Source: Candidula unifasciata
Taxonomy: Eukaryota > Mollusca > Gastropoda > Stylommatophora > Geomitridae
Reading direction: 5' to 3'
Assembly: GCA_905116865.2 (NCBI GenBank)
Contig: CAJHNH020008445.1
Span: 300,001 to 364,000, forward strand
DNA length: 64,000 bases
The notes beneath the pieces were generated by a model. It had not been told where the DNA came from. It saw only the letters and a program-made list of their open reading frames with translations, and did no database searches. Positions 1 to 10,989 of the stretch are shown piece by piece. Each line of letters starts with the position of its first letter. Position 1 is the first letter of the stretch. A program made the position numbers and the translations under genes.

Positions 1-543
1 AGAGGAATTATTGTGTCTGATTCTCAGTCGGCATTGCAAAAGATTCAAAATGGACTACTGTGGCATGAGTGGATACCATGCATTAGTACACCAACATTGC
101 AGGGAATCACGTGGATATACTGTCTGAGATATGCAGGAGTGCGAGGGAATGAAAGAGCGGCTTTTCTGGCTACAAAAACGAAAGCTACGGGAACACTCGT
201 ACTGGACAAGGGAGATATTCTGAAGACCATATATGAACGACTGCTGACAGAAGACACGAGATTAGATAAAATAATAGGGGCAAGAATGTGTGAACGAGGA
301 ATTAAGTGTGGATCCGGCAAGGAGGGACGGATGAGAGGAAGAGATAGGCGTGTGTATATTTAATGTGCTATGGAACAGTTAGCTACACCTTACGTTATTT
401 GCTACAGGAGACGGAGCATCTATGGGTATGCCCTGTGTGCTATGAGGTCGATTCTTAAATTAGTAATCAGTAATACGGGATGAGGGCATAAAGTGTTTGT
501 TGAGATTTGTTCAAATTCAACGCGTCAAATTTAATGTAATAAA
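1..543 (+). mobile_element. LINE 3' end with RNase H remnant (Jockey/I-like)
   Basis: The reading frame 13-363 starts with SDSQSALQKIQNG and later has AGVRGNERAAFLA. These correspond to the D-S-QSAL and G-x-x-GNE-A-D-A blocks of the RNase H domain at the C-terminus of Jockey/I-type LINE ORF2. The catalytic-side residues are altered (the usual ERAD reads ERAA), so this copy is dead. The tail after the stop ends near an AATAAA at about 538. A second copy of the 228-440 part lies at 50297-50525. The element enters from outside the window, so its 5' extent is unknown. Confidence 0.6.
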
Positions 544-689
544 GAGATTTTTGATGAATCGTATGTGTAAGAAGTGGATCGAGTTTGTCCTGAAGTAGGA
601 AAATGGTCAGATTGCTTCAAAGATGACTGGAGAAAATGCATATATCATAGTCCATTACAAACTTTAGAATGGGTTACAGAAGAAAGCTG

Positions 690-970
690 ACGTTTACTTC
701 TTCCTTTGATGTCTGACTGATACCAGGTTGTAGCCCAGTGTCGTGGTTTTCTGTATTTGTATTGCACTTCTAGAGTGGCTTGGGTGGTGGATTTGTTCAT
801 CTTTTTTGTAGGTTTCAGCTACACCATCTATCCATATCTTTCTTGGTCTCCCCCTCGCGTTCCTCCCAGATATTCTGCTGTAGAAGGTCTCACGTGCAGT
901 TTGGTCTGGCTGCATTACTAGATGGCCCAAACGTTTACAAAAAATATAATTTAAGATTTTCATTTCTCAC
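690..970 (-). mobile_element. LINE C-terminal tail fragment (RGRPRK-WIDG type)
   Basis: On the minus strand this segment reads LGHLVMQPDQTARETFYS and then RNARGRPRKIWIDGVAE. This is the usual end of endonuclease/reverse transcriptase LINE ORF2 proteins (GH-x-x-R ... RGRPRKRW). It is a truncated copy. A related minus-strand copy lies at 53130-53420, sharing among other pieces the stretch around TGATACCAGGTTGTAGCCCA. Confidence 0.55.
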
Positions 971-1843
971 AAATATAACCGAACTAGAAGCTGCACACAT
1001 GTGTGATGCGGAAGCGAAACGGTCACCACTTACGACTCGGACATAGAGAGTGCTTTGGGAAAAATGCATACACTTTAACATCTTTGTTATACATGCAAAA
1101 ACAAGATGCTAACTTATAATCTCTTTCATTTCTTCACACAATTTTATCTTCAAAAACAATTTATTATGTCTACTGATGTGTAACAGAAAATTAATAATCA
1201 ATATTTACAACTATCATATAGTAACGGATTAGAAACACTCTACAGGTAGCACCGAATGAAGAACGAATAGTCAGATCCGGTCTGTAGAATCATGGCCGCA
1301 ACATGATTTCCCCATTTAGAATGCCTTGTGACGCCATACCATACAAGGCATACACTAGAAGTGGAGGTCGACGTAAAGGTAGACAAAGAACAAGACGGAA
1401 AGATAACATAAGAGACTCTAGAACAATACAATGTATCTATGGTTGAGACGAACAAAAAAGCAAGAAGAATTACCTTATATCTCCCCCGACATACAAAACA
1501 GTTAAAGAGGAAGAGAAGAAAAAGAGGAAAAGAAAACTATGCGTTTCTTTTCTTTACCACTGTAGTTTTAAACCCCCACAACCAAGACTATTTTAAAGGC
1601 AGGAGACGTAAAGTTTAAAAAAAAAGAGAGAGAGGAAGAAACAATTTAAATATTTCGGCCACATTAAATGACACACCACTCTGTTAAAAACCATAAGGCA
1701 AGACAGCAAGAGACAGATAACGTAACAAGTGGAAGGACAAGATCAAAAGATGGCCGGACAGCAGCCTGAGATAGTGTAACAGTGTTGGAGACCCTTTGTA
1801 GCCAACCTTCAGTGAAAACAATACCTGACTGATGTTATCCCCC

Positions 1844-1874
<31 letters not shown>

Positions 1875-2176
1875 ACAAATGCAAAACTTTAACTCGTTCA
1901 AGTCTAATTTACTACGCATAATCTATCCATTGCCTTTATTGCCTTTTATCTGCTCGAGAAATCTTTTAGAAGAAATCTTAGAGACAAAAATCATCTATAA
2001 AAACCAAAAAGGAGACACCTGGATTCGAACGAATTACCGAAATATCCATCGGGTGCAAAAACCCACGAATGCACATCCCACGGTGGTCTCGACTACAGTA
2101 GGTTGCATCACGGCTCGGTGTTTGTCCTGAAAATGTAAAAAACCGAATGCTACCGAGGAGCGAGGACTTGTCAGGC
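971..2176. other. Upstream flank of BRD8, no gene recognised
   Basis: There is no coding pattern here. It contains a purine-rich stretch (about 1490-1640) and a C-run followed by CA repeats (about 1839-1877). If the hAT element is removed, the last part of this stretch is the sequence directly upstream of the BRD8 start codon, so it should hold the ancestral promoter. No TATA box is evident. Confidence 0.5.
1839..1877 (+). repeat. Poly-C followed by (CA)n microsatellite
   Basis: A run of about 22 C residues is followed directly by nine CA units. Similar C-run plus CA-run pairs occur at 7083-7122 and 57843-57878 in the pyrimidine-rich repeats. Confidence 0.9.
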
Positions 2177-2184
2177 ACTTCCGT
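2177..2184 (+). promoter_or_regulatory. Left target-site duplication of the hAT element, ETS-like core
   Basis: The 8 bp ACTTCCGT precede the left hAT end. The matching right copy at 5170-5177 is ATTTCCGT (7 of 8 identical). ACTTCCGT is the reverse complement of ACGGAAGT, an ETS-type GGAAGT core that is common in housekeeping promoters. The factor assignment is inference. Confidence 0.55.
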
Positions 2185-2649
2185 CAGTGTTGCCACTTTG
2201 GATGTTTTACATCCAGATTTAGATGTTTTCTCCTTGCATTTAGATAGTGTTTTGACCTTTAGACTGTAGATGTTTTTATAAATGTTTTTCATTTGGAGTT
2301 GGATATTTTATAGTTTTTTCTTTCTTTCAGTGTCAGTTTAATAATTACTGTGTAAAATATTTACTTCAATATTTTTTTTGGGTCTGGCACGTACATTGTG
2401 ACAATTGCGATTACTTAAACTTTAAACTCTCACTGGGGTCAATGTAAATCTGAAAGCCCAGGTATTGATTAATTAAAAGCGCGCGTAAATCATACTAACT
2501 TTGTTTAAACCGTATCCTCGCTGTGCTGACTTTGTGTTTCTTTTTGAAGTGATTTTTTTTGTGTTTTTTTTTTGTTAAATAATTGCTCACCGCCATATGT
2601 GGCTTTCACTTTGAAAAAACCTTTCAACATGACAAAAGTAAAAATTTCG

Positions 2650-4527
2650 GAAAGAGTGGTTGCATGATGTCAAAATTAAAGACTAGGTGATGGCAGTTCT
2701 TGGGGATATGACCAAAGCAAGTTGTAAGTACTGCAAGTGGAAATTAAATTGAAAATACAAGACTCAAAGAGTCATGCAGAGACTAAAATGCATAAAGCTG
2801 CAGTTTCCACTCAAAGATATTACACCACTGACATCTGTTTTCAGAACTACACTGATAAATGAATCATCAAAAGTTGAAGGATGGTCGCAATATTTTTAAG
2901 TTGTCACTGCAATTTTAAACTGATTGTGTTTAAAAATACTATTTCTGACAGTAAAGTTATGGATGATGTGAAAATCCCTCGCAGCAAGTGTACACATATT
3001 AAAAGAAATTCTTTTTTTCTCACTACGAAAAAGATTTGATCAGTGATTTTTCTACAAATAAATATAGTTTATTATTAGACGAATCAAATGATATTTTGGT
3101 ACTGAAAGTGCTTGGTGTGTGTATTGTATATTACAGCAACAATACAAAGTAGTTTCTACATATCTTGGAAAAGTGTGATGCAAAAAAATATAGTTCAGGA
3201 ACTGAAGAAACTTTTAATCAGCAAACAGTTAGACTTGAAGAATTTTTCTGCAATTGGTACCGATAATGCCTCTGTGATGGTTGGTATAAACAGTGGCGTT
3301 TATGCCAAGTTAAAGGAAGCTATCATATCGTTAATACTTATAAAATGTATGTGTCATTCGTCGCAGCTAGCATTATCACATGCTTCTTCTGAATGTTTAC
3401 CAAGGAATTTGAAATACCTAATTGCTGAAACACATAACTGGTTTTCTAAATAATTTGTTAGACAACATCAAAACAATACATTATATACAGCCTTGAATGA
3501 TGGTTCCACACCACTGCCAATTCTGTAACATTGCAAAACTAGATGGTTATCAATTCAACCAGCTGTTGAAAGAATTGTGAACTAATGGTTGGAGTTGAAG
3601 ACACACTTTGAAATAACAAGACAAAGTGAAAAGTGCTACACAGCTGAAATACTATATGGAATGTACAGTGATGAAAAAAATTTGGCATTCCTTCACTTTT
3701 TTTCAACCCATTTTAATGAAAGTGCAAAAAGTTAATAAAGTGTCCGAATCTAAATATGTTGATAAAGTTAAAATACTTGACGATCTCCATTTGCTATTTC
3801 ACTCAGTTGGTAAAGGACTGGTGTTGCCCACTTCTAAAGCTGATTTACTCACTTGCACTATAGAGAGCTATTTGGCTGCTACTCAGCTAGTAAAGGTTGA
3901 TAGGTTAGTCGCGTATCATTTACAGGACGTTGCAGAATCAACCTCAACAGCCCCTGGCTGTTGTGTGGTTTTTCTAGGCAAATTTACGTCCAGTAGTTTG
4001 CCATTGCTTCTGGACGGTCGGCTTTCTTGATACCACTGTCGAAACCAACGCAAGGCGCATGACCCGTAGCTGGGATCGAACCCGGCATCCCGGCATTACG
4101 AAGCGTTCGCATCGACTTAGCCACAGAGCCGACCAGCCAATAAAGGACATACCTAAATATTGTAAAGTTATGAAATTTGTAGGGGCTACTGATAATAGTG
4201 TCGCGGAAGCAGAATATAAGTTAACCAAAATAAACTTAGTTGAATGGACAAACAAAACAGAAACTAAAGCGTTTTGGAGTGAAGTGAGACAATTTAAAGA
4301 TGCCTCATCAAACAGTCCATTTCTGTAAGCTCTTTGAATGTGCCATGATACTACCCCACTCAAATGCTGACGTAGAAAGAGTTTTCAATGCTATGAATTA
4401 TATCAAATCTAACCTAAGAAACAGGACGAAATTTGACCTCTTAAATGCTATCTTGACAATAAAATTCAGCCTGATGAGAGTAGGAAAATGTTGTTCCACT
4501 TATCAGCTCCCTGATTGTGTATTGTAA
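2650..4527 (+). pseudogene. hAT transposase pseudogene
   Basis: Pieces in several frames match an animal hAT transposase. A CKYC-type zinc-finger remnant lies near 2725. YSLLLDESNDI near 3070 is the catalytic DESxDI region. The frame 3112-3453 contains GTDNASVMVG, CHSSQLALS and NWFSK. The frame 3626-3890 continues to a SINE insertion, and reading resumes at about 4140. The C-terminal dimerisation block LPHSNADVERVF is at 4351-4386, followed by NYIKSNLRNR. Stops and frameshifts between the pieces, plus the SINE in the coding region, mean no functional transposase is made. Confidence 0.82.
3893..4137 (-). repeat. tRNA-derived SINE, family 1
   Basis: Read on the minus strand, the head at about 4137 has an A-box-like TGGCTAAGTCG and a B-box GGTTCGATCCC spaced as in a tRNA. 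This is followed by a body with CAATGGCAAACTACTGG. Related copies are at 11308-11532, 40365-40530 and 50597-50845. It interrupts the hAT transposase, so it is younger than that element. Confidence 0.8.
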
Positions 4528-4649
4528 GAAATTGGAACAGCTAAAGCATACCAGAGTCATTTTGTTTATCCTGTGGATCTTGTGAGGCAGACATTAGTGA
4601 AGATGAGGAAATGATTCTATAGGGTAAGTCATATTATTAGCTATATAAT

Positions 4650-5042
4650 TTATAATCGGTAGGCAGGCCAAACAATTTCTTGAGGCCTCAAAGACGTGGT
4701 TTTACAGAAGAATTCTTAAAATACCTTGGACAGCCGAAAAGAGCAACCAAGAGGTTTAGAAAGAGGCGGGAGCCCGAAGACAACTTACCACAGACATCAG
4801 AAGGATACAGTCATCATTTTTCGGCCATGTTATGAGAAGAGGGAAAATAGAACATATTGTGACCACTGGGGAGATCTGTGGAAGGAGGGATAGAGGAAGA
4901 CAACGAGAGAAGATTTTTGACAGTCTTGTTGCATGGCATGGAGGTGTATCGGCACACGAACTGATACACGCTGCAGGAGATCGTGGATTATGGAGAGGCA
5001 TGGTCGCCCACGCCAGTCGGCAAGGCACCTGATGATGATGAT
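4650..5042 (+). mobile_element. LINE family A 3' tail with GAT-repeat end
   Basis: The segment codes pieces of GRQAKQFLEA, FFGHVMRRGKIEHIVTTG and GGVSAHELIHAAGD, the C-terminus of an RTE-like reverse transcriptase. It ends in a short (GAT)n tract. It is a 5'-truncated insertion inside the hAT element. Other copies are at 10542-10981 and 14090-15282. The RTE-like label rests on the tail style and protein ends and is not certain. Confidence 0.75.
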
Positions 5043-5192
5043 AATTTGTGACTCTTTCCATTTGGATGTTTTTTTCCTAGATGTTTTTTGCGCAAATTTA
5101 GATGTTTTTAGATATTTTTTTACTTCGTTTTGGATGGGGTTTTTTTGTCAAAGAAAAGTGGCAACACTGATTTCCGTATTTACTATCGATCC

Positions 5193-5204
5193 AAAGATGG
5201 CGGC
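5193..5204 (+). promoter_or_regulatory. YY1-type motif overlapping the BRD8 start codon
   Basis: AAAGATGGCGGC matches the AAnATGGCGGC core of the YY1 recognition site, and the ATG inside it is the proposed start codon. YY1 sites just downstream of the transcription start, sometimes containing the first ATG, are known for housekeeping genes. If the site is used, transcription would start within or just upstream of it. The functional claim is inference. Confidence 0.5.
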
Positions 5205-5227
5205 TATTCCCTCTGTTTCAAACCCAA
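5197..5227 (+). CDS. BRD8: BRD8 exon 1 (start codon)
   Basis: ATG in a strong start context (AAGATGGCG) opens ten codons, MAAIPSVSNP, plus one base, then a GTAAGA donor at 5228. The one-base overhang joins exactly to the two-base overhang of exon 2, giving Arg11. The N-terminus of BRD8 is short and poorly conserved before the WSIREK block, so this exon rests on start context, donor quality and phase rather than on similarity. An upstream non-coding exon is possible. Confidence 0.7.
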
Positions 5228-5925
5228 GTAAGAATAATTGTTTAAAAAAATATTTAACGTTTAAAAATATTTATTTTTCTTTCTTGTCTACACACTCTTT
5301 TAGTACACATATTTCTGGAAATGTAGTCTTCATCTTTGTCAGCTTTCTAATCTGGAGCATACAACGCATCGTCGGTCACGACTTTCTGTCCTGTCACTCA
5401 AATAATCATTTTATATTATAATGAATAATTTGTTAAATTTATAACTTGAAACTAAGCACTCTTAGTCTTTCGGTCCTTCTCCCATGAAGTTTTATTTTCA
5501 TTATACGTTAACAGTACGGACAACTCTGTTTACTTTCTGTCTTAAAGTTATAGTTTAAACAACGGATCATCATCATGGGACACGGGTAGTAGCCCATAAT
5601 CCATAAGTGCTCCGCTCTTCTTCTAACTCAGTCTTGATGAGTAATATTATTAGTATAGTACGCGTACTTCAGAGTAACAGTCTTTGATTTTTAATCGTAA
5701 TGGGCTAAGATAAAAACACTGAGGAAGGATGAGAAATGAATTACAGTAACAGCTAACAGGGTATAATAAAAAATAAATGAAACAAGTAATTCTTTCAGGC
5801 CAATGAATTTTGACAGGCTGGGGCTCACATTAATTTCTTTTTACGAAAATACCAGAGGGGTTGGGGTGAGAAAAGGCAGTTGAGAATGTAGTATAAATAT
5901 TAATATAGGCTATCAGAATAATGGT
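5228..5925 (+). other. Start of intron 1, nothing recognised
   Basis: This is AT-rich sequence without a reading frame or repeat that I can name. The first 200 bp after the donor are T-rich. Confidence 0.5.
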
Positions 5926-6180
5926 CCCAAATTATGGAGGCCGAAAATATACCCTAACAGGGCCTCAGTCACATGTAAAGTGCGGACCTCTTCCTGCAAC
6001 TACACAGCATACCTTGGAAAAGCTTCCGCCGAGTTAAATCATTGCCAAGAGTCCAGTATCTCCCGCGCCGCTACATGAGGCTAAACTAGATGGCTGGGAC
6101 ACACGAGCAGCAGCTACCGCATCTCATGCAGCTTCTTCCATTTTATTTGCTCGTGAGTCCCTGCCATCTAGTTTAGCCCC
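5926..6180. repeat. Relic of the fold-back element, with a hairpin at 6079-6178
   Basis: TTATGGAGGCCG and GGGCCTCAG near 5935-5972 resemble the terminal arm of the fold-back element at 8550-9467. At 6079-6178 two arms of about 30 bp (GGCTAAACTAGATGG ... CCATCTAGTTTAGCC) can pair across a 40-bp spacer. The same hairpin occurs at 8928-9029. The relic stops where pyrimidine-rich repeat copy A begins. Confidence 0.65.
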
Positions 6181-6190
6181 GCGCTATGCA

Positions 6191-7084
6191 TGATGTGTTT
6201 GTTTTCTTAGCGGTCTTAATCTCTGTCCATCTCTCTTTCTGCCCCCCTCACATTTTGTCCTACCTGTTCCTCACTCTCTGCCTGTCTGTCACTGCTTTCC
6301 TCTCTCTTTCTCTTTGTATTTTCCACTCTCCCTCACCCCCCTCCCCCCCCCCCCCCCCCCCCCCCCCCCCCACTCTCTTTCTCCATACCTTCAGTTGGCG
6401 TAGAAGGTTATGTGTTGCCTAGTGCAGAACATTTCATGTCCACCACTCCCCCTCCCACACACACACATTAAATCTATGTGTACTTTTAAAAACACATTTG
6501 CTGTCACCCCCACTTACCTTTTCTCCTGCCACATTGATGACACCTAGGGGAGGGGGTGCACCCCTTCCTGCTACCTTCTTCCCTCTATATCTCATATTAT
6601 TTCTTACTCCCTTCTTTCTCTCCCTGTCTCAGTGCCCACTTTATTTTCTTAAACGTTATTCTCTCACCTTTCTCACCTCCTCTGTCTCACCCTTACCATC
6701 TCAGCCTTCTACACCACCTTCCACCACCTCCTCTCCCCTCCTTTCTGTAATTGAAAAACCAGAAATAAAACAAGTCCACTGATGCCCTGACTGTGTGCGT
6801 GTGTGTGGGTAACCTGCTCTATTTTCCACCAGTGGTGGGTTGGGATCCCCTGGACTTTTTTCTTCATAAAACGACCTTGGCTCTCAGGTCACCAGCCTTA
6901 AGTGTAAGAAATTGAACTATTGTTGTCACATGCAGATAAGACAAGCACGGGGCAGTAGGGGTTAGCACTGTTGTTTATGGACCATGGCCACATTCACATT
7001 GGAAGAGGGTGGGAACCGGAAAAGTGGCCTCACTTAGAGATTTCCTAATTCTATTTTTGGCGCTCAGTGTTCTTATCGCCAACC

Positions 7085-7115
<31 letters not shown>

Positions 7116-7511
7116 ACACACAACCGTGTCTTACCTCTCTTCTCTCACCCCTTCTCTTTCCTTTGATCTTCCACTATTCTCCTTTCTCTCTCCATTCTTC
7201 CTCTCTTCCTTTCCTTGCTCTGTTCTCTCTTGCTTTTTCTCCTGTCTCATCTCTTCTTTTTCTCCCCTATCCTGTCTTTTCATTTTCTCTAGATTTCCTA
7301 ACCCTCCCCCCTCCTCCCCCCCCCCCCCTCCCCATTTTTTTTCCTGGTTCATCTACATACGTTTTTTTGCCCCATAACTATCTTTCCCTAGTGATTGTGT
7401 CCACTACACTTGAAATTGTGGGGGGAGGTTCAGCAAGAGGCTGTTTTTTTTTCTTTGATGTATCTTGTCTCCCTGCCCCTCTCTCTTAATCTGTGTTTGT
7501 CACTGCCTTCC

Positions 7512-7563
<52 letters not shown>

Positions 7564-8480
7564 GCATCATGTCTGTTTGTCTCTCTTCATCACTTCCTCT
7601 TTGTATACCTCCCTCCCATTCTCCTTCTCTGCCTTTTTTCTCTTTCTTTGGTTCTCTCCCTCTGTCTGCTTGCCTCTCTATGCTGTCCCTCTGTCTCTCT
7701 CTCATTTATGTCTACAATTATCTCTGCTTGCATCTGCTTCTCTCCCTCTGTCTCCCTTCCTTCAACTATCATTGTCATATTTTCCTCCTTCCAAATCTCT
7801 GTTTCGTTCCCTTCTTCCTTCTCTCTTCATCTGCCCATCTCTGTATCTGCATTCCCTCTTTCTGTATTTGTCTCCCTCTCTGTCTTTCGCTGTCCCTTCC
7901 CCACTTTCCCTCATCATGTCTCCATCCCTCCCTCTCATTTTTTCCTTCTTCCCCAGACTTCTTTTCCTTCTTTCCTCTACCTTCATCTGTCCATCTTTAC
8001 ACTGTCTCTCCCAGCCTTCCTCAGCATGTGTCTTCCTCCCTCTCTGCACGACTCTCTCTCTCCCCACCTTACCCTTTCAGGTACCATGTCCAGAACAGAC
8101 AGGACTTCAGTTTGCTGCCCTTTACCACCAAGTCCTAAAAAAATTTTCAAACACTAAATCAAGCGCAGGGGCCGACCAACACGAAGATGGGCACAGGATA
8201 TAAGTGACTCCTTGTGTATAAAAAAGTACATGAGACAGGAGAGCTGGTGAGAGACCGATTTTTATTTCAAGACAAAAGAAATGCTACATGATGATATATG
8301 TGCTGGTATACCAACATATGTGGCACGAATGAAGTACATTGTGTGCTCGGTACACAATTGAACAAGGCAAAAATCTTGTTTCAGTATTACACCGAGACAA
8401 CCTTGAAAAAAACTAAAGAGACATTGAAAAGGACCTTGAAAAGCCTTGAAATTAATTGGTAAATTTGGCTATGAACCCTG
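6191..8480 (+). repeat. Pyrimidine-rich 2.3-kb repeat, copy A
   Basis: This is a long C/T-rich block with C runs, a (CT)n run at about 7518-7559 and CA runs. It ends in a LINE-like tail (GRPTRRWAQDISDSL near 8170-8210) and finally CTATGAACCCTG. It matches 56971-59289 through its whole length with small indels. Copy A lacks the left CAGGGTTCGTAG end seen on copy B, so it is 5'-truncated. Leucine/serine-rich open frames across it are composition artefacts. Confidence 0.85.
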
Positions 8481-8549
8481 ATTATACTGTTATAGCTAGT
8501 AGGACAAAAAATTCAGTAGGTGTTATGTTTACAGACAGTTTTTTAAATC

Positions 8550-9467
8550 TGAAAATCGGCTTTCCTCCTAACTTCTAACCCCGCATTATGGCGGCCTGAA
8601 ATATCTGTTCGGGGCTCAGTTCAATGAAAAATTTGGACTTTCTGCCAAGGAACAAATCGCAGCAAAACTAGGATTTCTTGACAATTTCAAGCAGACGATA
8701 AAAGCGACCGGTGACAATGTCGAGTGTTTCTGCAGACGATAAAAGCGACCGTTGACAATTTCGAGACATTACAGACGATGAAAGAGATATGGCGGGTAGA
8801 CCACGCGCTCCCACACAGATTAGCAATACTGTTCTTCCGATTGAGGATATAGCTGCGGTAGATGTCAGACTTGTCAGCGTGCGCAAAACGCGATTAAACT
8901 CACCGCCGAGCGTATCCCCCGGATGGGGGGCTAATCTAGGTGCCTGGGACTCACGAGCAAAGTAATTGGAGGAAGTTGCACAGATGCGGTAGCTGCTGCC
9001 CGTGAGTCCCAGCTATCTAGTTTAGCCCTTATCCGCGGCGCAGGGGATACGGTCGGTGGTGAGGCATAGTCACAGAAACAGGTCCGCAAGTAACATATCG
9101 CTGAGACCCTGTTTGAGCATTTGTTTCGTTTTTCCGAGCCGATCCTAAATTTGCCGCAATTTGTTCGTCAGCAGAAAGTCCGACAAGTCCCCATTTTACA
9201 TATGTGTTCCTCGGCAGAAAGTCCGACAATGGAAAGTGTCAACGGTCGCTATTATCTTCTGCTACTATCGTCTGCAGTGTTGCATCTCTTAGAATTGTCA
9301 GGTAATCAATAAGAAACAGGTCCGCAATTAACATATCACTGAGACCCTGTTAGAGCATTTGTTTCGTTATACGGAGCCGGCATATTTTTAATAGAACTGA
9401 GTCCCGAACGGATATTTCAGGCCGCCATAATGCGGGGGTAGAAGTTCGGAGAAGAGCCCAAAAATCT
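8550..9467. mobile_element. Fold-back (long inverted repeat) element
   Basis: Arms of about 70 bp at 8550-8623 and 9395-9467 are inverted copies of each other. Both contain CCCGCATTATGGCGGCC or its complement, and an ACTGAGCCCCGAAC-like inner end. Further inverted segments lie inside: AGACGATAAAAGCGACCG near 8693 and 8735 against CGGTCGCTATTATCTTCTG near 9243. A hairpin at 8928-9029 sits in the centre. There is no coding capacity. It is probably a non-autonomous DNA element; I cannot place the superfamily. Confidence 0.72.
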
Positions 9468-10541
9468 TAACTTACCATCGTTTTGCAGCCACGAGAGCAG
9501 TGAATATCCAAATTTGAGAATAACACTTTAAAGTTTGTTCAGTTTCCAAACAAATTCAAACGTTATGATATGTTTCTAGGTTAGTTTATCACTCAGAGGC
9601 TCCAGGTTTTCATAGAGTGCTGAACAAAATTTAAAAAAAAAAAAATAACTGCAATGAAATCAGTGTAGCTTAGCCATAGTGTGAGTATGATATTGTCTAA
9701 AACAATCTTTTTAATGAGAATATGAGTGACTATCGCATCCTTTTGCAAATTAAATGGGTCCTCCTGGATTTATCTTACCACAACAAACAGATGGATGCTC
9801 AGCTGCTGTTGGTGTAAATTTATTGTCCAAATAATTTTCCAAAAAATGTAAAGGTTAAAATATTAGAAAACATCTGACAAACAATTTCAGAGCTTCAGCC
9901 ACAAAAAGATGCATTTTTTCGGTCTACGCTTGTGTTCGGAACATTGGTAATTATGGCCACTTGAACACGGAATTGGGAAATGCATTGTCTGAAAATCAGG
10001 CTAGCTAGCAATGAATTGGATTACTTTGCGCCCACATATCAGTGAACATAGACTTGTTTACAAAGAAAAACGTTAGAGTAACCTTCCCTGAATACTCAAA
10101 CACTAGAACGAATACCGAGATGTATGTTAATCAGTGTTACGGGACACACAATCGACACAGACTGTGTTGTTTGGGCAAATCAAAACTTCGCAATCAACAC
10201 ACACAGCGTTGCTCGGGCCTTAAAGAGTTAAATTAACAAATGGGCAGTTTATAAGTTTTTTTCTCTTATTTTATAGAATTTGCTTATTTTATAAATATCG
10301 GTAATTAAACATTTGGTGAGTTTCTTGGTACTGTACCGAAAGAGTTTTAATAAAAAAAAAATTACATGGCGTAATAAATAATAATATTTATACAGTGAAA
10401 GTCAGTAGAACCCCTGCCCCACTAGTCCACTACGTTATATGTACAGCTGAATAGTTTAGTTGGTTCTGGCTTGAAACAAGTCAGGGGATTTAAATATCTA
10501 AGAAGTATGATCTTTGTCATAGAGGGTTAGAAAAATAATTT
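9468..10541 (+). other. Intron 1 sequence, nothing recognised
   Basis: AT-rich and without recognisable coding or repeat content; only short A runs. Confidence 0.5.
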
Positions 10542-10981
10542 TTGACTGCTACATACATCCAGTTTTAACATATGACTGTGAGTCCTGGAAAATCAGTAGG
10601 CAGGCCAAACAATTTCTTGAGGCCTCAGAGACGTGGTTTTACAGAAGATTGCTTAAAATACCTTGGACAGCCAAAAAGAGCAACCAAGAGGTTTTGAAAG
10701 AGGCGGGAGCCCGAAGACAACTTATTACAGACATCAGAAGGAGACAGTCATAATTTTTTGGCCATGTTGTGAGAAGAGGGAAAATTTAACATGTTGTGAC
10801 CACTGGAAAAATCTGTGGAAGGAGGGAAAGAGGAAAACAACGAGAGCAGATTTTTGACAGTCTTGTTGCATGGCATTGGTGTGTGTCAGCACATGAACTG
10901 ATGCATGCTGAAGGAAATCATGGATTGTGGAGAGGCATAATCGTCCACGCCAGTCGGCAAGGCACCTGATGATGGTGATGA
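10542..10981 (+). mobile_element. LINE family A 3' tail
   Basis: It begins at CTACATACATCCAGTTTTAA, as in the longer copy at about 14874. It runs through the GRQAKQFLEASETWFYRR-coding part and the KKSNQEVLKEAGARRQL-coding part to a GATGATGGTGAT end. Stops interrupt the frame (for example after GKI in place of the usual HVVTTG context). Confidence 0.78.
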
Positions 10982-10989
10982 ACTATACT

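Larger units (their letters stand above)
2185..5169 (+). mobile_element. hAT-superfamily DNA transposon, degenerate, with nested insertions
   Basis: The ends are perfect 15-bp inverted repeats, CAGTGTTGCCACTTT at 2185-2199 and its complement at 5155-5169. They are flanked by an 8-bp target duplication (ACTTCCGT / ATTTCCGT), which is the hAT signature. Subterminal ATTTAGATGTTTT-like motifs recur inside both ends. The interior carries a broken hAT transposase in the plus orientation, a SINE (3893-4137) and a LINE tail (about 4650-5042). The element lies between the presumed promoter and the BRD8 start codon. Confidence 0.88.

Noticed and set aside
2011..2100. tRNA-like sequence on the minus strand just upstream of the BRD8 promoter (GTTCGAATCC box followed by a T5 run)
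   Set aside because: The B-box and terminator are suggestive, but the D, anticodon and T arms do not pair properly and the acceptor stem needs a bulge.
7395..8203. Long leucine/serine-rich open frames over the pyrimidine-rich repeat (and again at 58168-59022)
   Set aside because: They arise from (CT)n and C runs, occur in all three plus frames at once and carry no domain pattern.
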